This document shows, piece by piece, positions 48,518 to 57,309 of a DNA stretch of 64,000 bases (the first letter of the stretch is position 1; each line of letters starts with the position of its first letter). Below the pieces are notes generated by a model. That model searched no databases. It worked only from the letters and a program-made list of their open reading frames with translations, and was not told where the DNA came from. This DNA is from Pseudomonas sp. MAG733B (GTDB lineage Bacteria; Pseudomonadota; Gammaproteobacteria; Pseudomonadales; Pseudomonadaceae), in assembly GCF_036884845.1 (NCBI RefSeq), contig NZ_CP145732.1, positions 5,332,001-5,396,000 on the forward strand, written 5' to 3'. The position numbers and the translations under genes are program-made.

Positions 48518-49144
48518 ATGAACTCCGTTTTTATTGTCGACGATCACCCTGTCATCCGACTTGCCGTTCGAATGCTGCTTGAACATGAGGGTTATAAAGT
48601 CGTCGGTGAAACCGACAACGGGGTCGACGCCATGCAAATGGTCCGCGAATGCATGCCCGACCTGGTCATTCTCGACATCAGCATTCCCAAGCTGGATGGC
48701 TTGGAAGTGCTGGCCCGCTTCAACGCAATGAGTACTCCACTGAAAACATTGGTATTGACTGCACAGTGCCCGACACTTTTCGGTATTCGCTGCATGCAGT
48801 CCGGTGCTTCGGGATATGTGTGCAAACAGGAGGATCTCAGCGAACTGGTCAGTGCGATTAAAGCGGTATTGTCAGGTTACAACTATTTTCCAAGCGAGGC
48901 ATTGAATCCGGTTCGCGGTGATGAAGCGCGTTGCGCCGAACTGGAACTGTTCAAATCAGTCAACGACCGGGAACTGATGGTATTGCAACTTTTTGCACAA
49001 GGTCGAACTAACAAGGAAATTGCCAAGGGCATGTTCTTGAGCAACAAAACCGTCAGCACTTACAAAAAACGCCTCATGCAAAAACTCAAGGCCAAATCAC
49101 TGGTTGAACTCATAGAGATGGCAAAACGTAATGCGCTAGTGTGA
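48518..49144 (+). CDS. BvgA/EvgA-like LuxR-family response regulator
   Basis: A 208-residue regulator with receiver (FIVDDHPVIRLAVRMLLEHE, Asp53 in LVILDISIPKLDG, Lys in GYVCKQED) and a C-terminal LuxR-type DNA-binding domain (VNDRELMVLQLFAQGRTNKE, MFLSNKTVSTYKKRLMQKL). It closely resembles the BvgA/EvgA/RocA group that partners BvgS-type kinases. It overlaps the kinase gene by four bases (GTGA). A BvgA-like palindrome lies upstream and could give autoregulation. Targets unknown; in P. aeruginosa the related RocA1 controls fimbrial genes. Confidence 0.92.
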   Translation: MNSVFIVDDHPVIRLAVRMLLEHEGYKVVGETDNGVDAMQMVRECMPDLVILDISIPKLDGLEVLARFNAMSTPLKTLVLTAQCPTLFGIRCMQSGASGYVCKQEDLSELVSAIKAVLSGYNYFPSEALNPVRGDEARCAELELFKSVNDRELMVLQLFAQGRTNKEIAKGMFLSNKTVSTYKKRLMQKLKAKSLVELIEMAKRNALV

Positions 49145-52100
49145 GAGTCAGGATGCCCAGCCGTTTGAAGAAATGCCTGATACTGATGACCGCGGGCCTA
49201 TGCCTGAGTACCACGTTGTTCGCGGGACAAAGTAGTGGAAACTATGCCCTGCTGAGTCGCTCGACAGTCGGGCATCTGGAAGTCCAGCTGGACCCATCAC
49301 AAACACAATGGCTGAAAAGCAAACATGAATTGATCCTCGGCACTTCAGCGCCGGATTATCCGCCTTTCGACCTGACCCTCAGCGGCCACGATTATGAAGG
49401 ATTCACCGCCGACTACGCCGGTATCCTCGGCAAGGCGACCGGCCTGCCCATCACGATCCAGCGCTTTGCGTCCCGGGGCGCGGCCATTGAAGCGCTCGAA
49501 AATGGCGAAGTGGATTTGCTCGGTACCGCCAACGGATTCGAAGCGCGTAGCGCCAACATCGTACTGTCCAAGCCCTACGCCGTGGATCAACCGGTACTGG
49601 TAACGCGTGAAGGTGAAACCCGCTCCCTGACCGATGGCCTCGCCGGCATGCGCCTGAGCATGGTGTATCACTACTTGCCGCTGGATGAGGTCAAGGCACT
49701 GTATCCAAAGGCGATCATTACCTCTTATCCGTCTTACCAAAATGCGATCAATGCCGTTGCCTTCGACCAGGCCGACGTGTTTCTCGGCGACACCATTTCC
49801 ACCCACTACATGATCAACAAGGGGTACCTGAACAATATCCGCATGGCCAACTTCGGCAAACACGAAGCCTACGGCTTCAGTTTTGCGGTGCATAAAAACA
49901 ACCCTGAGCTGCTCGGGATCATCAATGCGATGCTCTTGGCCATCCCCACCAGCGTTCGAGAAAACATTGCCAAACGCTGGAGTGCCGGCAGCGACATTCT
50001 GCTCACCGATCACAAACTGGAGCTCAGTTACAGCGAGGAGCGCTGGCTGGCGCAACATCCGGTAGTCCGCGTAGTCGTCAACGAGGCATTCGCGCCGCTG
50101 ACGTTTTTCGACAGCGCAGGTAACTTCCGTGGGATTGCCGCGGACTTGCTTGAGCTGATCAGGTTGCGCACAGGATTGCGCTTCGACATCCAGCGCAGCC
50201 GCAACGACAATGAAATGATTCAACGCATCAAGGACAACCAGGCTGATGTCATCGCAGCACTGCTCCCGAGCGAGCAACGGGACACCCTGCTCAATTTCAG
50301 CCGGCCGTACCTGCAGAACTCCTATGTCCTGCTGACGCGCAAGACCGCAGACAGCCCCACCAACCTCACCCAGCTTCAGGGCAAGCGCCTGGCAATCGCC
50401 CATGGCAATCCGTTGATGGACTATTTGCGCAACGAGTTCCCGCAAATAAAGCTCATCGAAACCCCAGACACCTTCAGCGCTGTCGAGATGCTCGCAGAGG
50501 GTCAGGCAGAAGGTGCGGTAAATTCGCTGGTGATCGCCAATTACTTCATTTCCTCGCGACTCTTTGACCATACCCTGCAAATCAGCACCACCATCGGTAC
50601 AGAACAAGCCGCGTTCTCCCTGGCGACAGGCCGTGAAGCCAAGGAACTCAATGACATCCTCAACAAGGCCCTATTGAGTATCGCGCCGGAGGAGCTGGGC
50701 ATCATCAACAGCCGCTGGCGTGGTTACTCGGCGTCCTCACAAAACACCTGGCGCAACTATCATCGACTGTTCTATCAGATCGTCATCGCTGCCGGCGTGC
50801 TGTTACTGATTTCCGTGACCTGGAATGCCTACATGCAGCGCCAGATCAATCAGCGCAAGGCAGCCGAGCGCGCGCTGAACGATCAATTCGAATTCATGCG
50901 CTCGCTGGTCAATGGCACGCCTCATCCGCTTTATGTGCGAGATCGCCAGGGACTGTTGCAAAGCTGCAATGAGAGTTACCTGCAAGCCTTCTGCGCCAGA
51001 CGCGAAGACGTTATCGGCAAGAGCGTCATCCAGGGCGCCATGAGCAATGCGTTCGAAGCCCGCGAATATCAGGCCGACTACCAGCGTGTCGTGGCCGAGG
51101 GCAGACCGCTGATTCTCGACCGCGCATTGCACATTGGGGGTCGCCGGCTGACGATCTATCACTGGATTCTCCCCTATCGGGATTCAAGCGGTGAGGTGCA
51201 AGGCATTATCGGTGGCTGGATCGACATCAGCGAACGGCGGCAACTGTTCGACGACCTGCGCAGTGCCAAAGAGCGCGCCGATGAAGCCAACCGGGCCAAA
51301 AGTACGTTTCTGGCGACCATGAGCCATGAAATCCGCACGCCGATGAATGCGGTCATCGGCATGCTCGAACTGACGCTGAAACGAATTGAACACCACCACC
51401 CTGACCGTTCGGCCATCGATGTGGCCTATCACTCGGCGAAGGATTTGCTGGAACTGATCGGCGACATTCTCGACATTGCGCGCATCGAATCCGGGCACCT
51501 CAGCCTGAGCCCGGAGCGTGTCAATCCGCGAGAGATCGTGGGGGCCGTAGTACGGATCTTCGATGGTCTGGCCCGGCAGAAAGAGCTTGAACTGCATCTG
51601 GACTTCAACCCGGCCAATCCGCCAATCGATGTACTGCTGGACCCGCTGCGCTTCAAGCAGGTGCTGTCGAATCTTGTCAGCAACGCCATCAAGTTTACCG
51701 AGCAGGGCCAGGTCCGGATTACCGTCGACCTGCGCCCGACCGCCGAGCCCGATCAAGTGCTGTTGCAACTGCAGGTTGAGGACAGCGGTATAGGGATCAG
51801 CGAACAGGATCAGCAGCGCCTGTTCGAGCCTTTTGCCCAGGCCGATAACGCCGTGCGGTCGGCCAGAGGCGGTGCCGGGCTTGGCCTGGTGATCAGCCGC
51901 AGCCTGTGCGAAATGATGGGCGGCAGCCTGCAATTGAACAGTCAGCCCGGCAAGGGGACGCAAGTGCGAATGTCACTGCCGCTACCTGCCCTGCCCCGTG
52001 AACCCATGGTGGAGACGATTGAAACGCAGATCCAGACCGCCAGCATCCCGTTGAATGTTCTGGTGGTCGATGATCATGCGGCCAATCGCTTGCTCATGTG

Positions 52101-52794
52101 TCAACAACTGGAGTTTCTGGGACATCGATTCAGTGTCGCGGCAGACGGCCAGGAAGGGTTCGAGGCGTGGAAAGCCGGAGCATTCGATCTGGTGATCGCC
52201 GATTGCAACATGCCGGTCATGAATGGCTACGAACTGGTCCGAGCCATTCGCCGACACGAACAGTCAACGCAACAACCGCCATGCACTGTGCTGGGTTTCA
52301 CCGCCAATGCTCAAGCGGAAGAAATTCGACGCTGCAAACACGCCGGGATGAATGACTGCCTGTTCAAACCCCTGACCCTGGCCGCCCTGAGCCAATGGGT
52401 TGAGGGCATCGCACCGACGTCCCGCACTCCGGCCTTCAACCTGGAAGGGTTACAGCAATTGACTGGTGGCAACCCGGTATTGAACCAGCGTTTGTTGACC
52501 GAGCTGCTGAACAGTAACCGTCTGGACCGCCAAGGGTTGCAGATGCTTTACGGCTCCACGGATCCGCAGGCATTTCTCGACATCGCCCACAAAATCAAGG
52601 GCGCCGCCCGGATCGCTCAGGCTTTTCGATTGATCGACAGCTGCGAGGCGCTCGAAACAATCTGCCGCGCCCCATTCCAGGCGGAAAAAGTGGCCAAATG
52701 CTGTACGGCGGTGGAGCGCGCCCTGATGGAACTGGACCAGGCATTGCTGCAACAAATCGGCGAAAACGACGGAAGCAGAATGACAGAGGCTTAA
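49141..52794 (+). CDS. BvgS-like unorthodox phosphorelay sensor kinase
   Basis: A 1217-residue inner-membrane kinase. After a signal-like N-terminus come two periplasmic Venus-flytrap (SBP_bac_3) domains (about 50-275 and 290-530), a membrane segment ([18 protein letters not shown]), a PAS domain (about 585-700), HisKA with His729 in [11 protein letters not shown], the ATPase ([29 protein letters not shown]), a receiver with Asp1021 ([13 protein letters not shown]) and an Hpt domain with His1150 ([12 protein letters not shown]). This is the full His-Asp-His relay of BvgS/EvgS. Phosphate should pass to the regulator encoded just before it. The GTG at 49141 overlaps that gene's stop; an ATG at 49153 is the alternative. 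Ligand unknown. Confidence 0.94.
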   Translation: MRVRMPSRLKKCLILMTAGLCLSTTLFAGQSSGNYALLSRSTVGHLEVQLDPSQTQWLKSKHELILGTSAPDYPPFDLTLSGHDYEGFTADYAGILGKATGLPITIQRFASRGAAIEALENGEVDLLGTANGFEARSANIVLSKPYAVDQPVLVTREGETRSLTDGLAGMRLSMVYHYLPLDEVKALYPKAIITSYPSYQNAINAVAFDQADVFLGDTISTHYMINKGYLNNIRMANFGKHEAYGFSFAVHKNNPELLGIINAMLLAIPTSVRENIAKRWSAGSDILLTDHKLELSYSEERWLAQHPVVRVVVNEAFAPLTFFDSAGNFRGIAADLLELIRLRTGLRFDIQRSRNDNEMIQRIKDNQADVIAALLPSEQRDTLLNFSRPYLQNSYVLLTRKTADSPTNLTQLQGKRLAIAHGNPLMDYLRNEFPQIKLIETPDTFSAVEMLAEGQAEGAVNSLVIANYFISSRLFDHTLQISTTIGTEQAAFSLATGREAKELNDILNKALLSIAPEELGIINSRWRGYSASSQNTWRNYHRLFYQIVIAAGVLLLISVTWNAYMQRQINQRKAAERALNDQFEFMRSLVNGTPHPLYVRDRQGLLQSCNESYLQAFCARREDVIGKSVIQGAMSNAFEAREYQADYQRVVAEGRPLILDRALHIGGRRLTIYHWILPYRDSSGEVQGIIGGWIDISERRQLFDDLRSAKERADEANRAKSTFLATMSHEIRTPMNAVIGMLELTLKRIEHHHPDRSAIDVAYHSAKDLLELIGDILDIARIESGHLSLSPERVNPREIVGAVVRIFDGLARQKELELHLDFNPANPPIDVLLDPLRFKQVLSNLVSNAIKFTEQGQVRITVDLRPTAEPDQVLLQLQVEDSGIGISEQDQQRLFEPFAQADNAVRSARGGAGLGLVISRSLCEMMGGSLQLNSQPGKGTQVRMSLPLPALPREPMVETIETQIQTASIPLNVLVVDDHAANRLLMCQQLEFLGHRFSVAADGQEGFEAWKAGAFDLVIADCNMPVMNGYELVRAIRRHEQSTQQPPCTVLGFTANAQAEEIRRCKHAGMNDCLFKPLTLAALSQWVEGIAPTSRTPAFNLEGLQQLTGGNPVLNQRLLTELLNSNRLDRQGLQMLYGSTDPQAFLDIAHKIKGAARIAQAFRLIDSCEALETICRAPFQAEKVAKCCTAVERALMELDQALLQQIGENDGSRMTEA

Positions 52795-52842
52795 CTATGC
52801 TTGGACGCTGAGCAGTGTGTTAACCATCACGGAGCGACCTGC

Positions 52843-55788
52843 ATGCCCAGCCCACTGCGTCCGGATCAACGGCGATTTCCCCTGCACGTTCATATCAGCG
52901 TGATGTTTACCTTCCTGCTGTTGCTGACCGGGGTAGTACTGGGCATTTTCAATTATCGGCAAACCACACAAATCATCCTGTCCAGCAGCGAGAAGCTATT
53001 CAATCGCATCGAACAGGATGTCCGCCTCGACCTGCAGGCCACCTACGAACCGATTCGTCATCTGCTGAGCCTGCTGGTCGTCAATCCTGCGATCCAGGCG
53101 CCGGACCTGGAGCAACGCCTGGCGCTGCTCAGGCCCTTCAGCCAGTCGTTGATCGATAACCCTGATCTGGCGTCGCTGTACCTGGGTTATGGCAACGGTG
53201 ATTTCTTCATGGTTCGCCCTTTGCGCACCGCACATCTGAAAACACTGCTCAAGGCCCCGGACTCAGCGGCTTATCAAGTGTGGAGCATCGAGCGAAGCGC
53301 TAGCGGCCAGGCGCATTCCCAATCCTTGTTTTTCGATCAGAACCTGGCCTTGATCAGTCGCCAGGACAATCCCGAGGACCCATACGATCCGCGCAGCCGC
53401 GCCTGGTTTACCAGCGCCAGCCGCGACAACGATCAGATCACCACCGAACCCTACGTCTTTTTCTCGACCCACAACGTCGGCACCACCCTGGCCCGGCGCA
53501 GCGGCGAGCAGGTGGTGATGGGCGCCGACCTGACCCTGGCCGAACTCAGCGCCACCCTGGCCAAACATGTGGTGACCCCTTCCACGGAGATCGTGCTGTT
53601 CGATGCCCAAGGCAATGCGATCGCCTATCCCGACGCCAGCCGACTGATCATCGACGATCAGACCGCCCGCCTGATCAAGGCCGCTGATCTGAGCCCCAGC
53701 CTTGGTGCGTTACTTAAAAGCCCTCCCGAAGGCAATCGCCTGAACGCTTACGGTCGCCAATGGATCGTGGCCCGCAGCAGCATGCAGGAAGGTGGCCCCC
53801 AGGGACTGCAACTGGCGCTGCTGGTGCCGGAAGATGAATTGCTCGCCGATGCTTACCGCATGCGTTGGCAAGGCGCGCTGATTACCCTGGCAACGTTGCT
53901 GTTGTGTGTGCCATTGGGTTGGATGACATCGCGCATTCTGGTCAAACCCCTGCGCGCCCTGGTGCAGGAAGCGGATGCGATTCGCAGTTTCGATTTCAAC
54001 TTTCCAATGTCCAGTCGCTCTCCGGTACTCGAAGTCGATCAACTGAGCGTGTCGATGGCGCGCATGAAAGACACCCTGACGAGTTTCTTCCAGATCACCG
54101 ACAGCCTGAGTGCCGAGACCCGTTTCGCGCCTTTGCTGGAACGGGTGTTGTTTGAAACCGTGAAAATCGGCCAGGCCCAGGCCGGCCTGATCTATCTGCG
54201 CGAAGGTGACGGCGATCGCATGGAACCCCACGGGCTGGTCATCAACGATACCGCGCAGCCCCTGGCGTCATTCGACATCGGCGCCCACGAGCTTCAAAAC
54301 CCACAGAGCCCGGCTTGGTTGCAGCAGTTGTCGAGTGCCGACAATGTCGTCAGCAATCTCGGTTTCGAGCAGGCCGGGGATTTGCAGAAAGTGCTGCTCG
54401 CACTGGAATGTCCCCGGGTTCATCTGATCGGCATCCGTTTGCACAATCGTCATAACGAAACCGTGGGCCTGTTGGTGTTTCTGCTGGCCGACAGCGGCGA
54501 TCAAAGCGACCTGGAAAAACTTCGCCCGGACCGCATCGCGTTTCTACAGGCCGTGTCCGGTGCCGCCGCGGTGAGTATCGAAAGCCAGAGGTTGCAAGCC
54601 CGGCAAAAACAATTGCTGGACGCGTTCATCAAGCTGCTGGCCGGTGCGATTGATGCCAAGAGCCCTTATACCGGCGGGCATTGTCAGCGTGTGCCGGTCC
54701 TGACCCTGATGCTCGCTCAGGCCGCCGCGGCCAGTGAAGACCCGGCCTTCCGCAGCTATCAACCTACCGACGATGAATGGGAAGCCCTGCAAATCGCCGC
54801 CTGGCTGCACGACTGCGGCAAGATCACCACCCCGGAATACGTCGTGGATAAAGCCACGAAACTGGAAACCCTGAACGACCGTATCCACGAAATCCGCACC
54901 CGCTTCGAAGTGCTCAAGCGCGATGCGTGGATCAGTTACTGGCAAGCCATTGCCAAGGGGGGTGACGAACAACCTCTGGCGCAAATACGCGACGCGTCTT
55001 TGGCAGAGCTGGATGACGATTTCGCCTTCATCGCCCGCTGCAACCTCGGCGGCGAAGCCATGGCCGAGAGCGACCTGCAACGCTTGCGCAACATCGGCCA
55101 ACGCACCTGGACACGAACCTTGGATGACCGACTGGGGGTTTCCTGGGAAGAAAACCAGCGTCAGGCCCGCAACCCGGCGCCGACACTGCCGGTCACCGAA
55201 TCACTGCTCGCGGACAAGCCCGAGCATCTGTTCGAACGCGCCGAAGCCGAGCTGATTGCGCCGGACAATCCCTGGGGCTTCAAACTCGATGTACCGCGCT
55301 ACAAGTACAACCGCGGCGAACTCTATAACCTGAGCATTGCCCGGGGCACCCTGACAGGCGAAGAGCGCTACATCATCAATCACCACATCGTGCAGACGAT
55401 CCTGATGCTCAGCCACCTGCCCTTCCCCGAGCATCTGCGCAACGTCGCGGAGATTGCCGGCGGTCACCACGAAAAAATGGACGGCACCGGCTACCCCAAA
55501 CGCCTGAAGCGCGAGGACATGAGCCTGCCGGCGCGGATGATGGCGATTGCCGATATTTTCGAAGCGCTGACCGCGGCCGATCGCCCCTACAAGAAAGCCA
55601 AGTCCTTGAGCGAGGCGCTGGGCATCATGGCGTACATGTGCCGCGATGCGCATATTGATCCGCAGCTGTTCGAGCTGTTCATCAACGCTCACATTTATTT
55701 GCAGTACGCCAAGCGTTTTCTCGACCCACAACAAATCGACGCGGTGGACCCTTCAGGCCTGCTGATCAAGGCAGGCCTCAAGGTTTGA
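52843..55788 (+). CDS. dCache-HAMP-GAF-HD-GYP c-di-GMP phosphodiesterase with insertion
   Basis: A 981-residue membrane protein. TM1 (VMFTFLLLLTGVVLGIF) and TM2 (LITLATLLLCVPLGW) flank a periplasmic dCache-like sensor (about 50-330; note DPRSRAWFTSA). HAMP and GAF domains follow, then the HD-GYP domain with LHDCGKI (Asp about 657) and GGHHEKMDGTGYPKRL (GYP about 883). HD and GYP are usually about 60 residues apart; here they are about 226 apart, so roughly 160 residues are inserted. The HD and GYP motifs themselves look intact, so c-di-GMP hydrolysis is likely. It follows the BvgS-like gene by about 50 bases and may be co-transcribed. The ATG at 52843 has GGAG upstream; a TTG at 52801 is less likely. 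Confidence 0.9.
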   Translation: MPSPLRPDQRRFPLHVHISVMFTFLLLLTGVVLGIFNYRQTTQIILSSSEKLFNRIEQDVRLDLQATYEPIRHLLSLLVVNPAIQAPDLEQRLALLRPFSQSLIDNPDLASLYLGYGNGDFFMVRPLRTAHLKTLLKAPDSAAYQVWSIERSASGQAHSQSLFFDQNLALISRQDNPEDPYDPRSRAWFTSASRDNDQITTEPYVFFSTHNVGTTLARRSGEQVVMGADLTLAELSATLAKHVVTPSTEIVLFDAQGNAIAYPDASRLIIDDQTARLIKAADLSPSLGALLKSPPEGNRLNAYGRQWIVARSSMQEGGPQGLQLALLVPEDELLADAYRMRWQGALITLATLLLCVPLGWMTSRILVKPLRALVQEADAIRSFDFNFPMSSRSPVLEVDQLSVSMARMKDTLTSFFQITDSLSAETRFAPLLERVLFETVKIGQAQAGLIYLREGDGDRMEPHGLVINDTAQPLASFDIGAHELQNPQSPAWLQQLSSADNVVSNLGFEQAGDLQKVLLALECPRVHLIGIRLHNRHNETVGLLVFLLADSGDQSDLEKLRPDRIAFLQAVSGAAAVSIESQRLQARQKQLLDAFIKLLAGAIDAKSPYTGGHCQRVPVLTLMLAQAAAASEDPAFRSYQPTDDEWEALQIAAWLHDCGKITTPEYVVDKATKLETLNDRIHEIRTRFEVLKRDAWISYWQAIAKGGDEQPLAQIRDASLAELDDDFAFIARCNLGGEAMAESDLQRLRNIGQRTWTRTLDDRLGVSWEENQRQARNPAPTLPVTESLLADKPEHLFERAEAELIAPDNPWGFKLDVPRYKYNRGELYNLSIARGTLTGEERYIINHHIVQTILMLSHLPFPEHLRNVAEIAGGHHEKMDGTGYPKRLKREDMSLPARMMAIADIFEALTAADRPYKKAKSLSEALGIMAYMCRDAHIDPQLFELFINAHIYLQYAKRFLDPQQIDAVDPSGLLIKAGLKV

Positions 55789-56271
55789 TCAGCAATCGGT
55801 CAGGCGCAGGAAAATCGCTGCCAGTTGCTCGATACCGGCCTGATCCTCGGCGGTGAAACGCGCCAGTTTCGGGCTGTCGAGGTCCAGCACACCGATCAGG
55901 CGACCGTCCTTGACCAGCGGCACGACCAGTTCGCTGTTCGACGCGCTGTCGCAGGCGATGTGCCCGGGAAACGCGTGTACGTCTTCGACCAGTTGAGTCT
56001 GCAAGGTTGCCGCCGCCGTACCGCAAACGCCACGACCGAAAGGAATCCGTACACAGGCGATCTGCCCCTGGAACGGGCCCAGCACCAGCTCTTCGTTGCG
56101 ATTGAGGTAGAAACCGGCCCAGTTCAGGTCATCGAGCTGGTTGAACAGGAACGCCGAGAACTGCGCGGCGTTGGCGATGAAATCCCGCTCGTCCGCCAGT
56201 AGCGATTCCAGCTGTGCGTGCAGCATGCCGTAGCCGTCGAGGCCCTGGCCGCTCTTTTGTAAATCGATCAT
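55789..56271 (-). CDS. msrC: Free methionine-R-sulfoxide reductase (GAF-type fRMsr)
   Basis: A 160-residue GAF-fold enzyme that reduces free (not protein-bound) methionine-R-sulfoxide. The three redox Cys are at 73, 83 and 107 (IACVRIPFGRGVCGTAA, HIACDSASNSELVVPL) with spacings of 10 and 24, as in E. coli MsrC (Cys 84, 94, 118, from memory). LIGVLDLDSPKLARFTAED completes the fold. It begins inside the stop of the ATPase gene upstream (ATGA overlap). It is one of two Met-sulfoxide repair enzymes in this region (see msrB). Confidence 0.93.
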   Translation of the reverse strand: MIDLQKSGQGLDGYGMLHAQLESLLADERDFIANAAQFSAFLFNQLDDLNWAGFYLNRNEELVLGPFQGQIACVRIPFGRGVCGTAAATLQTQLVEDVHAFPGHIACDSASNSELVVPLVKDGRLIGVLDLDSPKLARFTAEDQAGIEQLAAIFLRLTDC

Positions 56272-57158
56272 GCCTTGTGCTCCAACAGTTTCAGCCCGAC
56301 CCAATAGCGGGCAAATTGATACGCGCAACGTCCATTGCGATTGCCGCGCCCCGTAGCCCAGCGCACCGCGAGGATGTCCAGCTCTTCGCTGCGTTGCCAC
56401 TTGAGGCCGGCCTTGTCGGCCAGTTGGCCGATCCAGTGTTCGACGACGTTGAGAAAGTGTTCCTGGGTAAACGGATAGAATGACAGCCACAGGCCGAAGC
56501 GATCTGACAGGGCGATTTTGTCTTCCACCGCCTCGCTGGGGTGCAATTCGCCGTCGACCCGTTTCCAGTTTTCGTTATCGCTTTCCTTCTCCGGCACCAG
56601 GTGGCGACGGTTGGAGGTGGCGTACAGCAACACATTGTCCGGCGCCTGTTCGAGGGAGCCGTCGAGTACACTTTTGAGTACGCGATAATCGCCCTCGCCC
56701 GACTCGAACGACAGGTCATCGCAGAACAGCACGAAACGCTGCGGCAGTTTGGCGACTTGTTCGACCACCCGTGGCAAGTCCGCCAGGTGATCGCGCTCGA
56801 TCTCGATCAGGCGCAAACCGGCCTTGGCGTGCTCGGCCAGCAAGGCGCGGACCAGCGACGATTTACCGGTGCCGCGCGAGCCCCAGAGCAAGGCATGGTT
56901 GGCCGGCATGCCATCGAGGAACTGTTGGGTATTGCGCCCCAGTTGTTCCACTTGGCGGTCGACGCCAATCAGGTCGGACAGGCGCATGTCGAGGCTGACT
57001 TCCAGCGGCAGCAGAAAACCGCTGCGACCCTCGCGCTGCCAGCGCGCGGCCAGGCAATTTGTCCAGTCGATGGATTGCCGAGGGGTGGGCAGCAGCGGTT
57101 CGATACGGGCCAGAACGGCATCGGCGCGTTCAAGAAAAGCATTCAATCGGGAATCCAC
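56268..57158 (-). CDS. AAA-type ATPase of the DUF815 family
   Basis: A 296-residue P-loop ATPase. Walker A is WGSRGTGKSSLVRALL, Walker B is RFVLFCDDLSF and the sensor region is VLLYATSNRRHLVPE, followed by EDKIALSDRFGLWLSFYPFT. This is the DUF815 family, found widely in bacteria with no settled function. It is followed with overlap by the fRMsr gene. The GTG at 57158 has AGGAGA upstream; the open frame continues to 57266 without family sequence. Confidence 0.88.
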   Translation of the reverse strand: MDSRLNAFLERADAVLARIEPLLPTPRQSIDWTNCLAARWQREGRSGFLLPLEVSLDMRLSDLIGVDRQVEQLGRNTQQFLDGMPANHALLWGSRGTGKSSLVRALLAEHAKAGLRLIEIERDHLADLPRVVEQVAKLPQRFVLFCDDLSFESGEGDYRVLKSVLDGSLEQAPDNVLLYATSNRRHLVPEKESDNENWKRVDGELHPSEAVEDKIALSDRFGLWLSFYPFTQEHFLNVVEHWIGQLADKAGLKWQRSEELDILAVRWATGRGNRNGRCAYQFARYWVGLKLLEHKA

Positions 57159-57309
57159 GTCTTCTCCTCGGGCATGTTCACAGTAATGATGACGATACAG
57201 CGACGAAACACAGTGTTCGACAACCGGGACAAGCCCCGGTACAAGGGCTCGCGAGAGCGTCGGCATCCATGCATGATCGGCTATGCTTGAGCAGCGAAGG
57301 GAAACGGAA

